Positions 38,718 through 49,187 of a stretch of DNA of 64,000 nucleotides are shown piece after piece. Below the pieces are notes generated by a model. That model searched no databases and was not told where the DNA came from. It was given only the letters and a program-made list of their open reading frames with translations. Numbering within the stretch: the first letter of the stretch is position 1; every line of letters begins with the position of its first letter. This DNA comes from Moesziomyces globuligerus (taxonomy: Eukaryota; Basidiomycota; Ustilaginomycetes; Ustilaginales; Ustilaginaceae), in contig JARVLF010000006.1 in assembly GCA_030849465.1 (NCBI GenBank), positions 1,463,501 through 1,527,500 on the forward strand. Direction: 5' to 3'. Both the position numbers and the translations under genes were made by a program.

Positions 38718-40147
38718 CTAGGCAGCCGGGCGGGTGCGTCGGCGCGAAGGAGTTGAGGGTGGCAGCTGCTGCCAGTTGGAATAGCCGTAAGGAGGCACGG
38801 CACCGTAGTCCGGGTGCGGAGAATGATAGTAGTGGGGCGTGTTGGCCGCATAAAGACCGCCTGGCTGCTGCGGCGCACTAGCGATCGCATGGGTCTGCGG
38901 CGGCTGTGACGCCCGTGGGCCTGGGTCGTTTTGCGAGCGCGAGCGCGACTTGATGCGGAAGAACGAGAGGAACGAGTTGGTGGCGCCGACGACCATCGAG
39001 AAGCAGATGAGCGTGAAGAGCATGGTCTTCCAGCTCACCGAGTCGACAAAGCCATTGAGGATCTCTGCGAACGTCTCTGCGGTGACGCGCGCCGTGCCGA
39101 CGACGGCAGGATCGCGGCCCGAGCATCGCTCCCAGTTGGTGCAGGCATGCGCGAGCGCCGGCGCCTGAAGATCCGTGCCGCACCGATTCGCCGTGTAGGC
39201 CGCCGCGCACGCCGTGACCTCGGCCAGAGTATCCATCTCGTAGGCGCGCACCTTTTCGGCCACGTCTGTCTGCACCGTGCGGACAATGTGGAAGAGCAGG
39301 TAGAGGAAGGCCGACAGGATGCTCGCGTTGAAGATGAGCTGCGCATAGCCGAGCAGCAATTCGGGCTTGTCCATGTGATGCACCGATCCGGCCGGTGCAT
39401 ACGGCAGCGGCGAGACCGCATTGGGCAGGACGTAGTTGACTGCGTATCTCGTGATGGAGCGGATGCGACTCGGCGTGCTGCGCTGCCTCGCTCTTTTGCT
39501 TCCATCGCCCGATGCCCCTTCCGCTTCGTCGTCGTTGTCTTCGTCGTCGTCGTCGTCGTCATCATCATCATGCTCTTCGTCCTCGGTGCCAAAGCTGTCG
39601 TCATCAAGAGCCTGAGCGTTCGAGACGCGCGACGAAGGCACAAGCTCGCGGCTCTGCAGATGCGCCAGCCGCTTGCCTTTCCTGCTGAGCACGCTGCGCT
39701 TGCGACGCACGTGCTGGGATGTGGATGCCAATGGCGAGTTGTGTGCAGCTCCATCAGACCTCGATGCTTTGTCCGTGCGGGTGCCGCTCATCATGTCGGC
39801 GTCAGTCATCGAGTCGTCGGCGAGTGCTTCGCTTGCGCTGGCAAGGTGGCGTCGAGTGTCGACATTCTTGTGCGATGGAGGCGTGAGGCTCGACATTTCG
39901 ACGTCGGTCATGTCGGTGTCGATGGCCAGAGCAGGATTACAAGGTTGGCCTGACCAGCCCTGTGCTGCATCTGTGTCGAAGATGCTCGCTGCTTGGGAGG
40001 AGCGGCAAAGCGAACGCAAGCAAGGTCGACGTCAGCATCGAGTCCAACTTGGGTGTGCAGAGAGTTGGAAAGCCAGAACCACTTACGTTGCCGCGGACCC
40101 GGTGGCGATGTGTCCATCGGCGCCTCGGTGCCTCTTTGCCAGATCAT
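38718..40147 (-). CDS. BRL1: Brl1/Brr6-family nuclear envelope protein
   Basis: Integral membrane protein of the nuclear envelope/ER needed for nuclear pore assembly and membrane fluidity in yeasts. Two exons: the first (40147-40087) encodes MIWQRGTEAPMDTSPPGPRQ and ends at GTAAGT; the second runs from 39988 or 39970 to 38718. Both acceptors keep the frame, giving 443 or 437 residues. A Ser/Arg-rich N-terminus and a long Asp/Glu run are followed by the conserved domain. That domain has membrane helix 1 (LIFNASILSAFLYLLFHIV), a lumenal part with the four family cysteines (VTACAAAY, NRCG, AHACTNWERC) and membrane helix 2 (MLFTLICFSMVVGATNSFL). The Tyr/Pro-rich tail is cytosolic or nuclear. Whether it equals Brl1 or Brr6 cannot be told, as many fungi have a single member. 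Confidence 0.88.
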
Positions 40148-40544
40148 GACTGCGAGCGACGGGACGATCTAGGAGAGGGGGGAAGGGGGAAGCCGTCGAT
40201 CGGGATAGTCAGCTAAGTGGCAGTGTCGTGGGCGATACGACAAGAGAAGGTGCTCTTGCATCCTCGTGTTGGGTGTTGGTCTCGAGAGGCGCACGGTGCG
40301 AGCTCTAACATTTCCAAACCAACCCAAATTCATCTCCACATGAACAAGCCCCAAACCGTTGTTGGTCTCAAGCCGCTGCTCATGGACCCTGGACCGTCGA
40401 ACCACCACGGACCCGGGCCACACCATCTCTCCAGGCCTGTTGCGCAGCGCTAGACGTAGATCCGCCCCAGCTGACCCCGTCTGGCCGGCCATCTGCAGGG
40501 GCAAGGATCCGCTGCGTCGCGGTTCCACGGCTGAATCGGCCACC
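40148..40544. other. divergent intergenic region Brl1/Brr6 / OCA-like
   Basis: 397 bp between divergent starts. The OCA-like frame is open in its right part (from 40359) but has no ATG there. Nothing else recognised. Confidence 0.45.
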
Positions 40545-42866
40545 ATGTCGCTCAAGCCGCTGACCCCGCCGCTGCGCTTCTCGACCGTGGCCTTCTCCTG
40601 CAATGACGACCAGGGCTCGAGCTCCAACGTCGATTCCAGCGAGCGAGATCCTAGAGCGCATCCCCATCACCGCGAGTCGGTCTACCGCGGCGCATATCCA
40701 AAGGCGCGCAATCTCTACTTTCTTTCGCGGCTGCATCTTCGCACCGTGCTCAGCCTCACACCACGGCCCCTCGAGAACGATGCTGCGCTCTTGACATGGT
40801 CTTTGCCGCAAGACCCTGCTTCTTCGTCGGTGCCTGTCGCGGACAAGGCTTCCCAGCTCGGTATTCAGCTCGTACACGTGCGATGCGAAAAGCCCAAGGA
40901 CGAGAGCGGCGGTCTCACGCGCGAAGGAGCTGCGCGTGCGCTGTCCGTCCTGCTCGACCGTCGCAACCATCCCATCTACCTACACTGCCTCGACGGCGTC
41001 GAGGTGACCAGCACGCTCATCGCCTGCATGCGCAAGGTTCAGGCCTGGTCCACACCCGCCATCCTCGCCGAGCTCGGACGCGCCCTTCGCGACTCGAGCT
41101 CGTCCGAGTGGACCGAAGTGCCCTCGCACCTCTCGTCATTCCTCACCAAGTTTGGTCAGCCCGATGGCGTGCGCCTCCCGCCGCGCAATCACATTCCGTC
41201 GTGGCTCTGGCCTGCGCCTAATCCGCTCTCGATCCTGGCCGATCCGTACGCATGGGCGCCGAGTTCCAACCACGCCGCAAACTCGAACCGCAACACCAAC
41301 AGCTCTCAAGATCCATCTCACGGAGCAGCCGCAAATACAAGCGATGCGCAAACCAAGACTCTCTCGTCTGTACCGATACCCTATGCCTCGTCAGAAACTC
41401 CGGCTAGCACAACGGCCAAGGCACTTCCGCAGCATCGGCCGCACGCTTCTTTGCGGCGCGATCGACAGCTTCCCATCCATCATCCCACGCTCAAGCTCCA
41501 TTTCGACCTCGACCCGAACTTGCCCGTGGACCCTTCGCCAGCACTGCCTTCCACCACAGGAACCGCCACGCCGTATTCTTCAGCGCAGCGTCCCGCGACG
41601 CCTTCGCGCTCGCTGCATGCCCACTCGCGCACCTCGTCGTACAACAGCGTTGCAAGTCTGCGCACGCCACCGCATTCGCGACCCGCCAGTCGCGCAGGTC
41701 GACCTCCTGCTTCGACAGCTGTCAGCTCGCATCCGCTCGCGACACGCTCCGCCTCACTCGCGCCAGATCAAGCGAGAGCAAGCACAACAACAAGGAGCGC
41801 AAGTACGGTTCGAGATGCCCCATCCGCTCCGCTCCTCAGTCCTAGCCCAGCCAGCGCTGCATTGGGATCTCCCGAGAGCCAGCTGCCGTCCGTCGCGGCC
41901 TTTCTCGAGGATCAATTGCTGGACGAGACTCTGTCGGGCGGCAATCTTTTCGCCGCTCACGCGATCTCTGACGGCTCGCCTACTCGACAGCGTCCCTCCG
42001 ACGCCAATCTACCTAAGTATGCGGAACGGCCGGTCTCGACGGACCAAGACCCGTCGTTGGTAGAGTCTGACGCCCTCTCCATCGAGACCAAGCCGGCGAG
42101 CGGTGCTGTCGTCGTCGATGATCTCGACGTCAGTACGCCGCGCGCCCGTCCGACGACATCGAGCAACTTCAACATCGGCATCACCGGCACCGTCTTTCAC
42201 CACGACGACGAGATCACGGACCACGAAGGCGATTTGGCCTCGAGTGCGACACGAAGGTATCCGCCTACGAACCGAAGAGGCGTCCCTGGGTCAAGAGTGG
42301 TTGTGCCTCTCGAGAAGCGGCGGCAGCGCGCCATCGAAATCGATGCAAAGGATGCTGAGGGCGAACAAACGCCGACGAGAGCGAGCACGTCTGCGACCAA
42401 GCAGAATCTCGCTCAGCGTGTCGGTCACACAGCTACGCACGCAGTCCGCGCATCAGGATGGCCAGCGCCACCCACTTCCGACGATCCGTTCGGCGACGCT
42501 ACATCTGTACTGGATGCGCGCAGACAAGGCACGCCTGCCAGCCGGCCGCTCCAAGAAAAGCGAGCCCCAGAGTCTGAAAGCGACGAGCAGACCCAGGCAG
42601 CGCCGCCGCTCCTTCGTGCTGATTCAGACGATGCGCACCAGCACGCTGGTTCGCAACAGGATCTCCGCGACGACCCAGACGAGGGGTCCGACACCGGAGG
42701 AGAGGTGACTGATGACGATGAGGAAGAGGAAGAGGAAGACGAGGACGAAGAGGAGGACGAGGAAGAAGAGGACGACGAAGAGGACGATGAAGAAGAGGAA
42801 GACGACGAGGAGGAAGACGATGAAGACGATCTGGCCCTCGAAGCTCTGGATTTGGAGGGCTACTAA
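40545..42866 (+). CDS. OCA/Siw14-type atypical phosphatase, probably catalytically inactive
   Basis: 773 residues from an ATG in a perfect Kozak context (GCCACCATGT). The open frame reaches back to a TTG at 40359. The first ~210 residues match the fungal tyrosine/inositol-pyrophosphate phosphatase-like fold: VYRGAYPKARNLYFLSRL, then LRTVLSLTPRP, then the signature loop. The loop reads HCLDGVEVTS (Cys at about 148). The Cys is kept, but the catalytic Arg of the CX5R motif is replaced by Val, as in the Oca2/Oca4-like members, so enzymatic activity is unlikely. About 500 Ser/Pro/Arg-rich residues follow, then a highly acidic tail of some 45 Asp/Glu. Such proteins act in complexes with active OCA/Siw14 members in yeast; the role here is inference. 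Confidence 0.8.
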   Translation: MSLKPLTPPLRFSTVAFSCNDDQGSSSNVDSSERDPRAHPHHRESVYRGAYPKARNLYFLSRLHLRTVLSLTPRPLENDAALLTWSLPQDPASSSVPVADKASQLGIQLVHVRCEKPKDESGGLTREGAARALSVLLDRRNHPIYLHCLDGVEVTSTLIACMRKVQAWSTPAILAELGRALRDSSSSEWTEVPSHLSSFLTKFGQPDGVRLPPRNHIPSWLWPAPNPLSILADPYAWAPSSNHAANSNRNTNSSQDPSHGAAANTSDAQTKTLSSVPIPYASSETPASTTAKALPQHRPHASLRRDRQLPIHHPTLKLHFDLDPNLPVDPSPALPSTTGTATPYSSAQRPATPSRSLHAHSRTSSYNSVASLRTPPHSRPASRAGRPPASTAVSSHPLATRSASLAPDQARASTTTRSASTVRDAPSAPLLSPSPASAALGSPESQLPSVAAFLEDQLLDETLSGGNLFAAHAISDGSPTRQRPSDANLPKYAERPVSTDQDPSLVESDALSIETKPASGAVVVDDLDVSTPRARPTTSSNFNIGITGTVFHHDDEITDHEGDLASSATRRYPPTNRRGVPGSRVVVPLEKRRQRAIEIDAKDAEGEQTPTRASTSATKQNLAQRVGHTATHAVRASGWPAPPTSDDPFGDATSVLDARRQGTPASRPLQEKRAPESESDEQTQAAPPLLRADSDDAHQHAGSQQDLRDDPDEGSDTGGEVTDDDEEEEEEDEDEEEDEEEEDDEEDDEEEEDDEEEDDEDDLALEALDLEGY

Positions 42867-43061
42867 TTGGCTTTGGCGCACTCTGCCAACGCTTTGCATC
42901 TCTTCTGTCGCGATCCAGGCTGGATTCAACCGCAGCTCAGTCACAGTCGAACCCGCCAGCGTGAAATACCAAGCCACGCCAAAGATTGTGATGGCCGAAT
43001 CCAGTCGGAAAAGAGCCGCATTTATTGAAGAAGAGCAAAGCGACTGCGATGATGTACATTC

Positions 43062-46000
43062 TCAGACAGCGGCCTCGTTGAATGAACCGACGGCGGCTTT
43101 GCCAGCGACAGGTTGAATAGACGCCTCCGTGCCCTTCTTGCTGCCCAGGATGAGCTTCTTGGGTTTGGCGTCCGCGCCGCTGCTCGTGCTAGGGGCCATG
43201 GGAACGCCGCCTGGCCCGCCGCCGCCGAACATGGCCTTCCAGGTGGCGTGATCCCGCTTCTGGCGGACGCGTTCGGCCTCGAGGACGCCGCCGGTCTTGC
43301 GAAGCACCTTCTTGTCGACAAAGCCGGCGAGCTCCTCGCTGAACTCGTCGTTGGTCTTGGACGCCAGCATGTCCTTCTGACGCTGGCGTTCCACGGCCTG
43401 CAATGCGCGCAGCCGCTTCTCGTGGTTGACCGCCTGCGACTTAACCTCCATCATGACCGTCGACAGGCCCTCGTGGCCCTCCTCGGGCAGCGGCGGGATG
43501 TACTTGCCGCCCTTGCCCGAGCCGCCGCGCAGCTTGACCACCTGCTGGATGTTGCTGAACACTTCCTTGAGTGCGCCCAGGTCGTCGCGCAGGTCCGAGA
43601 GCAACCCCTCTTCGTGGTTGAGGAATTCCTGTTCGTCCACAATGTTTTGCAGCTCCGACTCCCACGTCTTTTTCCAGCTCGGCTTGACCGTCTGCACGTA
43701 GCCCTCGAGCTCCACCAGACCGCTGGTGGCGCGCTCGACATCGTCGACGATCTGCTTGACCAGGATCGGCTTCGGTTTGACGCCGCGCTGAATCACATCG
43801 ACGCGAAGGTCGTCGACGGTGTCCTGCAAATCCTCGATGAGCGTCAGCAGGTCCTGCGACTGCGTGTCGAGGCGCGCCTTGCCCGCAACGATAAAGCTGC
43901 GCTCCGCCGCCACCTTGGTAGAGGCGATGGCGCGCACCGCTCCCGACTGCTCGCGGACTTTGGCGAGGATCGACTTGACGTCGCCTTCAAAGTCAGACTG
44001 CAGCTGACGCGTGACGGCGAATTCGCGGCGCAGATTTTGCAGCTCGTCAAACTGCACCTTGAGCTCATGCGCGATGCGCGACCCAGCCATCACCGAGGAC
44101 GTCGGAGACGCTGTCGAAGTGTTCTGAAGGACGGAAACGGCCGACTCTTCGTGCTGTGCGCCCGCGGCACGCGTGTTGGCACGCTTGAGCTGTGCGACGC
44201 GCTGACCCGCAGCTTGGAACTGCGAGTCGCTGATCTTGGTTGGCGTCGAGTGCGCCGCGGTGACTGCGAGCAGATTGTCGTTGTTGACAAAGCCGTGCGA
44301 CATGCGGCGTGCGTCGCGGTCGCGCTCAGCAAGCGCTGCCTTGAGCTCGCGAATCTCGCGCGAGATGGTGCCGAGCGAGAGGTCGAGATGCTGCTTGACC
44401 TGATCTAACGGCTCGATGTTGAGCGTCAAGAGGCTTCCCTCCTGGACATCGGAGAGATCCTCGAGCTCGTACGTGACGCCGCTCGCAGGATCTTTGAGGT
44501 AGATGGTGGGGAAATCGTCCATGCCAGGCGAGTATGCGAAGCGGTCGATGAAGAGCATGCGGAGTCGAGCCACGCTGATACCGCGGGTGACTGGATTGCT
44601 GGGATCCAGCTCGATGAGCGCCTTTCGAGTCTGACGGCCGAGCTGTAGGAACACATTGAGCGCGGTAGAAAGAGCCTTTTCCGAACTCTGACGCGGCGTC
44701 GAAGTGCCCGTATTGTTGGCTAATGCCTGCGCATTTGACCTAGCAGCTGCCGATACTTGCTTGTCGCTCGTGTATTGAGTCTCGACTGCATCGCCGGCGT
44801 CAGAAGGAGCAGGCGGTGCGTCTACGAAGGGAAGCGAGTCGGTCGAGCTGACAGCCTGCGAGGTTACACGCGGACCTGGTGGAGCGGGCGAGAGAAGGTC
44901 TCTGGGCTGTGCATTTGCGTTCGTGGAGGAAGCGCTGGCAGGCTGTTCTGCATCATCTGCCTTAGGCTCGGGCGATGGACTGCGGGCCTCGCGGCTGAAC
45001 GTCGACGACGTGGGTGTCTTGACCTCCTCGATCGACTCAAACTTGCTGTCCACCGTGGCCGAGCTCTTGGACCTGGGCAGCGCACGTGCACCGCCCATAC
45101 TACCGGAAGCCCCGCCAGCAGTGCTGCTGCTGCTGCTGCCAGTCGAGCCAAAGTAGTCGGTGGTACGCGCAAAGGTCGACGGGCTGGATGCCACTGCAGC
45201 GTCGAGGGCAGGGCTGGATTCGGGCAGAGGCGGCCGGACGACGCGGCGTGCGCCGCTACCACGGCGCTCAGCCGACTTGCGCTCAGCTAGCGGACTTCCG
45301 TTGCCGCCCGATGCGGCTGAAGGAAACATGTTCATGCCAAGACCTTGGCTGTAGCTCTGACCGACTCCCATCTTGTTGAAAGTGTAAGCGCTGAAGCGCT
45401 TGCTCGCACGACGCTCGAGCGCGTCGCGGTTCTTGAGAGCGCGCAGGCTGGGATCGTGGTCGGTAAAGTCGGCAGTGTCAACGGACGATTTGGGCGTGTG
45501 CCGTGGCGATCGGGTGCTGAGTCGTTGAGGCGTCATGCCGACGGATGGGGTCGGATCATCCGCCGAATTCTCCTGCTCATCGTCGGAGGCAGCCCCGACG
45601 GCTGGGACGACCGCACCGTCATCGACCAGCGTGTGGCGCTCGACGCTGGGCATGCGCGGTGTCACCTGACCCGACTCGGTCTCGGAGGTATCCGACGAAG
45701 CAAGAGTGGCAGGCTGAGGCGGGGCGGGCGAGTGATGTTCGCTGCTGCGCTTGTCGGAAGTTCGGTCGCTTGCGGTGCGTGAGACGCGACTGGGTGGCCG
45801 CACGATGCCGCTGTTGGTTCGTCCGGCTGCTCCGGGTGCGTCGTTTGCGTCGCTTGCGTTGGTTGCGTCTGCTGCGTCATCCACGCCACCGAGCTGCGGT
45901 GAGCGATCCGAATGGAGAGCCGCACCAGCCGAGCTCGCGCGCTGCAGAGACTCGGGCCGGGGCAGCTGGGTTGCGGAAGCAGTCGGTGTGGTCTCTGTGT

Positions 46001-46964
46001 ACGAAGGACCGATGGGGAGACCTTCGCTTACGCCTTGTCGAGAGGCTCGTGGGCCTAGCACGCGGCTCGATGGTTGTGGCTGCGGCTGACGGGAGGGCGG
46101 AGGCGTGGATGCTGGTTGGGCATCGGCCAGGACGCTGGATCGTCGGGCCTCTTTAGCAGCGCGCTGATGCACCAGGAACTGCTTGTATTCGGCCTGCTTC
46201 ATCTTGAGCCCTTGGAGAAGATTGATGATGATCTCGCGGATGCGTGGAAGGTGGACCTCGAGCACAGCGGGCGAGGCCTCCTCCGAGAGACAGCGTTCCA
46301 GGCAATCGCGCAGATCATCCGGAACCGAGCTGAGGTCGCTCATGTCGATGCCGTACGAGCCAAAGGCAAGCTTGGCCGAGTTGAAGTCGTTGCCGAGCCG
46401 AACGTAGATGTCCGAGACGTCTTCCTCGCTGCGCTGGCCGATGGACCACTTGGTGAGGGACTCGAGCAGCATCTTGGTCGCCACCAGCAATCGCGTGACG
46501 GACGACTCCATATGGCTTGATGAATACTTGGCGGGCGACTCTTGGGCCATGCTCGGAGCGATGGTTTGGGTCGGCGCCGGCGAGCTGATCGACGACTGGC
46601 TCGACTGCCGCTCCCGCCGATCGCGTTGGCGCTCTCGCTCGGCCTGGCGCTGCTTCTCACGCGCACGCATCTCCTCGGGGAGTTGCGCTGGCGAGCGCGA
46701 GAATGATGGACCGCCCCCTGGACTGTTCCAGCTCGTGGCGGAGGCAGATCCGGCACTGTCTTGGCGCGACATGTATGACGAACCGTGGGGGCTCGGATCG
46801 TACGTGGGGGAGCTCGATCCGTCCTGTGCATAGACGTGCTGTGGGTGGCGGATGCGCTCTGCCGTCACGGGCTGGCTCTGTCCCGAAAGACGATGGCTGG
46901 CCGAGCCTGAGGCATTGCTGCGCTCGCCCGAGCCCTTGCGGCTGTTCATCAGGTTGGAAAACAT
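43062..46964 (-). CDS. BUD6: Bud6/Aip3 actin-interacting polarity protein
   Basis: Formin cofactor of the polarisome that nucleates actin cables at the growing tip. 1300 residues from the ATG at 46964 (MFSNLMNSRKGSG); the frame continues upstream only to a TTG, and a short 5' exon cannot be excluded. A Ser-rich leader is followed by the N-terminal Bud6 domain (about 150-270: SSVTRLLVATKMLLESLTKW). A long disordered middle leads to the C-terminal AIP3 core (about 780-1250). The core starts LIELDPSNPVTRGISVARLR, with LFIDRFAYSPGMDDFPTIYL and long coiled-coil stretches that bind formin and actin. In dimorphic smuts this protein should support tip growth of hyphae. It is divergent from HGH1 across 524 bp containing a hexanucleotide repeat. 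Confidence 0.93.
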   Translation of the reverse strand: MFSNLMNSRKGSGERSNASGSASHRLSGQSQPVTAERIRHPQHVYAQDGSSSPTYDPSPHGSSYMSRQDSAGSASATSWNSPGGGPSFSRSPAQLPEEMRAREKQRQAERERQRDRRERQSSQSSISSPAPTQTIAPSMAQESPAKYSSSHMESSVTRLLVATKMLLESLTKWSIGQRSEEDVSDIYVRLGNDFNSAKLAFGSYGIDMSDLSSVPDDLRDCLERCLSEEASPAVLEVHLPRIREIIINLLQGLKMKQAEYKQFLVHQRAAKEARRSSVLADAQPASTPPPSRQPQPQPSSRVLGPRASRQGVSEGLPIGPSYTETTPTASATQLPRPESLQRASSAGAALHSDRSPQLGGVDDAADATNASDANDAPGAAGRTNSGIVRPPSRVSRTASDRTSDKRSSEHHSPAPPQPATLASSDTSETESGQVTPRMPSVERHTLVDDGAVVPAVGAASDDEQENSADDPTPSVGMTPQRLSTRSPRHTPKSSVDTADFTDHDPSLRALKNRDALERRASKRFSAYTFNKMGVGQSYSQGLGMNMFPSAASGGNGSPLAERKSAERRGSGARRVVRPPLPESSPALDAAVASSPSTFARTTDYFGSTGSSSSSTAGGASGSMGGARALPRSKSSATVDSKFESIEEVKTPTSSTFSREARSPSPEPKADDAEQPASASSTNANAQPRDLLSPAPPGPRVTSQAVSSTDSLPFVDAPPAPSDAGDAVETQYTSDKQVSAAARSNAQALANNTGTSTPRQSSEKALSTALNVFLQLGRQTRKALIELDPSNPVTRGISVARLRMLFIDRFAYSPGMDDFPTIYLKDPASGVTYELEDLSDVQEGSLLTLNIEPLDQVKQHLDLSLGTISREIRELKAALAERDRDARRMSHGFVNNDNLLAVTAAHSTPTKISDSQFQAAGQRVAQLKRANTRAAGAQHEESAVSVLQNTSTASPTSSVMAGSRIAHELKVQFDELQNLRREFAVTRQLQSDFEGDVKSILAKVREQSGAVRAIASTKVAAERSFIVAGKARLDTQSQDLLTLIEDLQDTVDDLRVDVIQRGVKPKPILVKQIVDDVERATSGLVELEGYVQTVKPSWKKTWESELQNIVDEQEFLNHEEGLLSDLRDDLGALKEVFSNIQQVVKLRGGSGKGGKYIPPLPEEGHEGLSTVMMEVKSQAVNHEKRLRALQAVERQRQKDMLASKTNDEFSEELAGFVDKKVLRKTGGVLEAERVRQKRDHATWKAMFGGGGPGGVPMAPSTSSGADAKPKKLILGSKKGTEASIQPVAGKAAVGSFNEAAV

Positions 46965-47488
46965 GATCTTGCCTCTCGCAGTGCGAAGCAGCGGCGACGC
47001 CAAGACCCTCGCGCTAGCTTGCGGCGCCTGCTGGCCTGCTGAGCTTTCAGCCGGATGGCGACCCCGTTAAGAGAGAGGGGTGAGGTTGGCCGCGCCGAGT
47101 CTGCGGGCGGATGATGGTACAGCGAGTAGGCGGCGAAGTGCGCGGTTGCGGTTGCGGTTGCGGTTGCGGTTGCGGTGGCTCCTCCGCTGCTCAGCATCCG
47201 CTCGCCTGGGACCGGCGCTCGGGGTCCCAGCGTGTCTGCCGGGCATTCACGTTGACAGTCGCATCGCCCTTTCCGTCAGCCCGATATTTCGATGAACCCC
47301 GATCTGTGCTGGCTGGACTGGAAGGTCGAGGAAAAGGTCGCGGCACGCGGAAGAAGGAAAAGACCGGCGTTAATCGCGGCCGTTTAAAGTTTTTTGCCCA
47401 ACTCCACTCGCACGTCCTCTTCTTCGTGCCTTTCTTCATACGAACACCACCATCCCAAGTCGAGTCGGATCACTACATTCTCAGCGCC
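46965..47488. other. divergent intergenic region BUD6 / HGH1
   Basis: 524 bp between divergent starts, containing the (GGTTGC)n array. The HGH1 frame is open through most of it but without a convincing start. Confidence 0.5.
47142..47176 (+). repeat. (GGTTGC)n hexanucleotide microsatellite
   Basis: Five to six perfect tandem copies of a GC-rich hexamer in the promoter between BUD6 and HGH1. Likely to vary in copy number between strains. Confidence 0.85.
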
Positions 47489-49187
47489 ATGCCATCGATA
47501 CCCACACCACCGCCAGAGCTCGAGGTGCTCACCTTCCTCTCGGATCCAAACGCTCAGGTCCGCCAGGTCGCTCTCAGCAACATCGTAGGATTCAGCGCCA
47601 AGGACAGCCCGCATCGCTCGCTCCTCATCTCCAAGCACAAGAACCGAGATGGCTCTCCGCTTCTCGGCCGCGACGGCAAGGAGGTCGACACCGTCGAGGA
47701 CCTCAAGCGCCTCTGCCAGGATCAGCCCATCACGGCGCACGATGCTTTCAGTGCGCTGATCAACATCTCCGACAGCCTCGTGCTCGCCCGCAAGATCGGC
47801 GACAAGGCTTTCCTCGAGTTCCTCGTGCGCTACATTGCAGACCCCGTCTCGCTTCTCGCCGACCTCGCATGCATGCTGCTGTCCAACCTCACCAAGCTCG
47901 AGTCGATCTGTGCGATCCTGCTGGATCTCCAGGTGCAGGCGCGTCCGTTCTACAGCTTCATGGCCTCCGAGGAGATGGAGGGCGCACTCAACGGCATGGA
48001 CGTCGAGCCCAACGACCCCGACTACGCGGCCAAGAAAGCAAAGGCGCAGGAGTATGCCAACAAGGTCGCAGAGCAGGCCAAAAAGATGGACGAAAAGGTG
48101 CCCGCCATGGCACGCCTGCTCGACGCTTTCGAAGAGGGCGCCACCGTCGCCTCCCAGGGCAGCGATCTCGAGGCCATGAAGCAGCGCGCAAAGGACGCCG
48201 CCACCAAGGCCGAAGCAGAAAAGGACAAGGAGCCCGAAAAGATCGAACGCGGCCCAGACGGCAGGCCGAGGATCAAGCGCAAGACCAACTGCAACTTCCT
48301 CGCCAGCGTCTTTGCCAACGTCACCGTCCTCCCCCGCGGACGCGACTGGTTCGTCACACCGCTCTCCGCCTCCTCAGCAGCTACCTCCGCTACGGCTCAG
48401 GCGGCGCTTGCTCGCGGCATCGATGAGCAGGGCGCCGTTCCCGCGGCGACCGAGTACCCGGTTGCCCGAATCATGGCCTTCACAGAACACCCGAACCTCA
48501 TCCGCAGAGGTGGCGTCATCAGCACACTCAAGTAAGTCTCCCAGTCTCGCCGTCCCGGATGCGCCATACCGCAGCGACCAGCAATCGTCCAGATCTGAAA
48601 CTGACATCCATCGTTGTTCGCTCCTTCTTGCTCGCCAATGTAGAAACGTGCTCTTTGTCAAGTCGGCTCACAAACTTCTCGTTGCACCGCCACCGGCGCG
48701 CGAGGGCGAGGACGAGATGCTGGCCGGCGCGCTGCGTGCGACTACACGTCCGCCCTCGTCAGTTGACATCTTGCCTTACCTCCTGCTGCCGCTTTGCGAT
48801 GGCAAGGAGCTGGCCGAGGTCGATCTCGAGGACCAGGAGGAGCTTCCGGAAGAGTGTCAGATGCTGCCCGAGGATAAGAAGCGCGAGAAGGACCCAGCCC
48901 TGCGTCTGATGCTCGTCGAATCTCTGCTCCTCCTCTGCACCAACCTGTACGGCCGTCAGTGCCTGCGTGCAAGGGGCGCCTATGTGGTGGTCAGGTCCGC
49001 GCACCTTGTCGAATCTGACGAGAAGATCGCCGAGTCCGTGCTTAGATTGGTCAACATCCTCAAGCGCGACGAGTCGGCTGCGACCGCCAAGGACCTCGAG
49101 GACAATGCTGACGCTTACGCAGAAGACGTAGGTGCTGAGGAGCCGGTCGACAGCGACGACGAGGACCTGCAGATCGAGGAACTCTAA
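47489..49187 (+). CDS. HGH1: Hgh1, eEF2 folding chaperone (DUF383/DUF384)
   Basis: Cytosolic armadillo-repeat chaperone that helps fold translation elongation factor 2. Two exons, 47489-48531 and 48644-49187, with a 112-bp intron (GTAAGT...TAG, phase 2) that joins GGVISTLK to NVLFVKSAHKLL. 528 residues in total. The N-terminal repeats read LEVLTFLSDPNAQVRQVALS. The DUF383 core has LLADLACMLLSNLTKLE. The KTNCNFLASVFANVTVLPRG block and the DUF384 C-terminus (RLMLVESLLLLCTNLYGRQCLR) are typical. A charged insertion of about 40 residues (KAKAQEYANKVAEQ region) and the acidic C-terminus are as in other fungal members. The start ATG follows a CA-rich leader. Confidence 0.93.
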
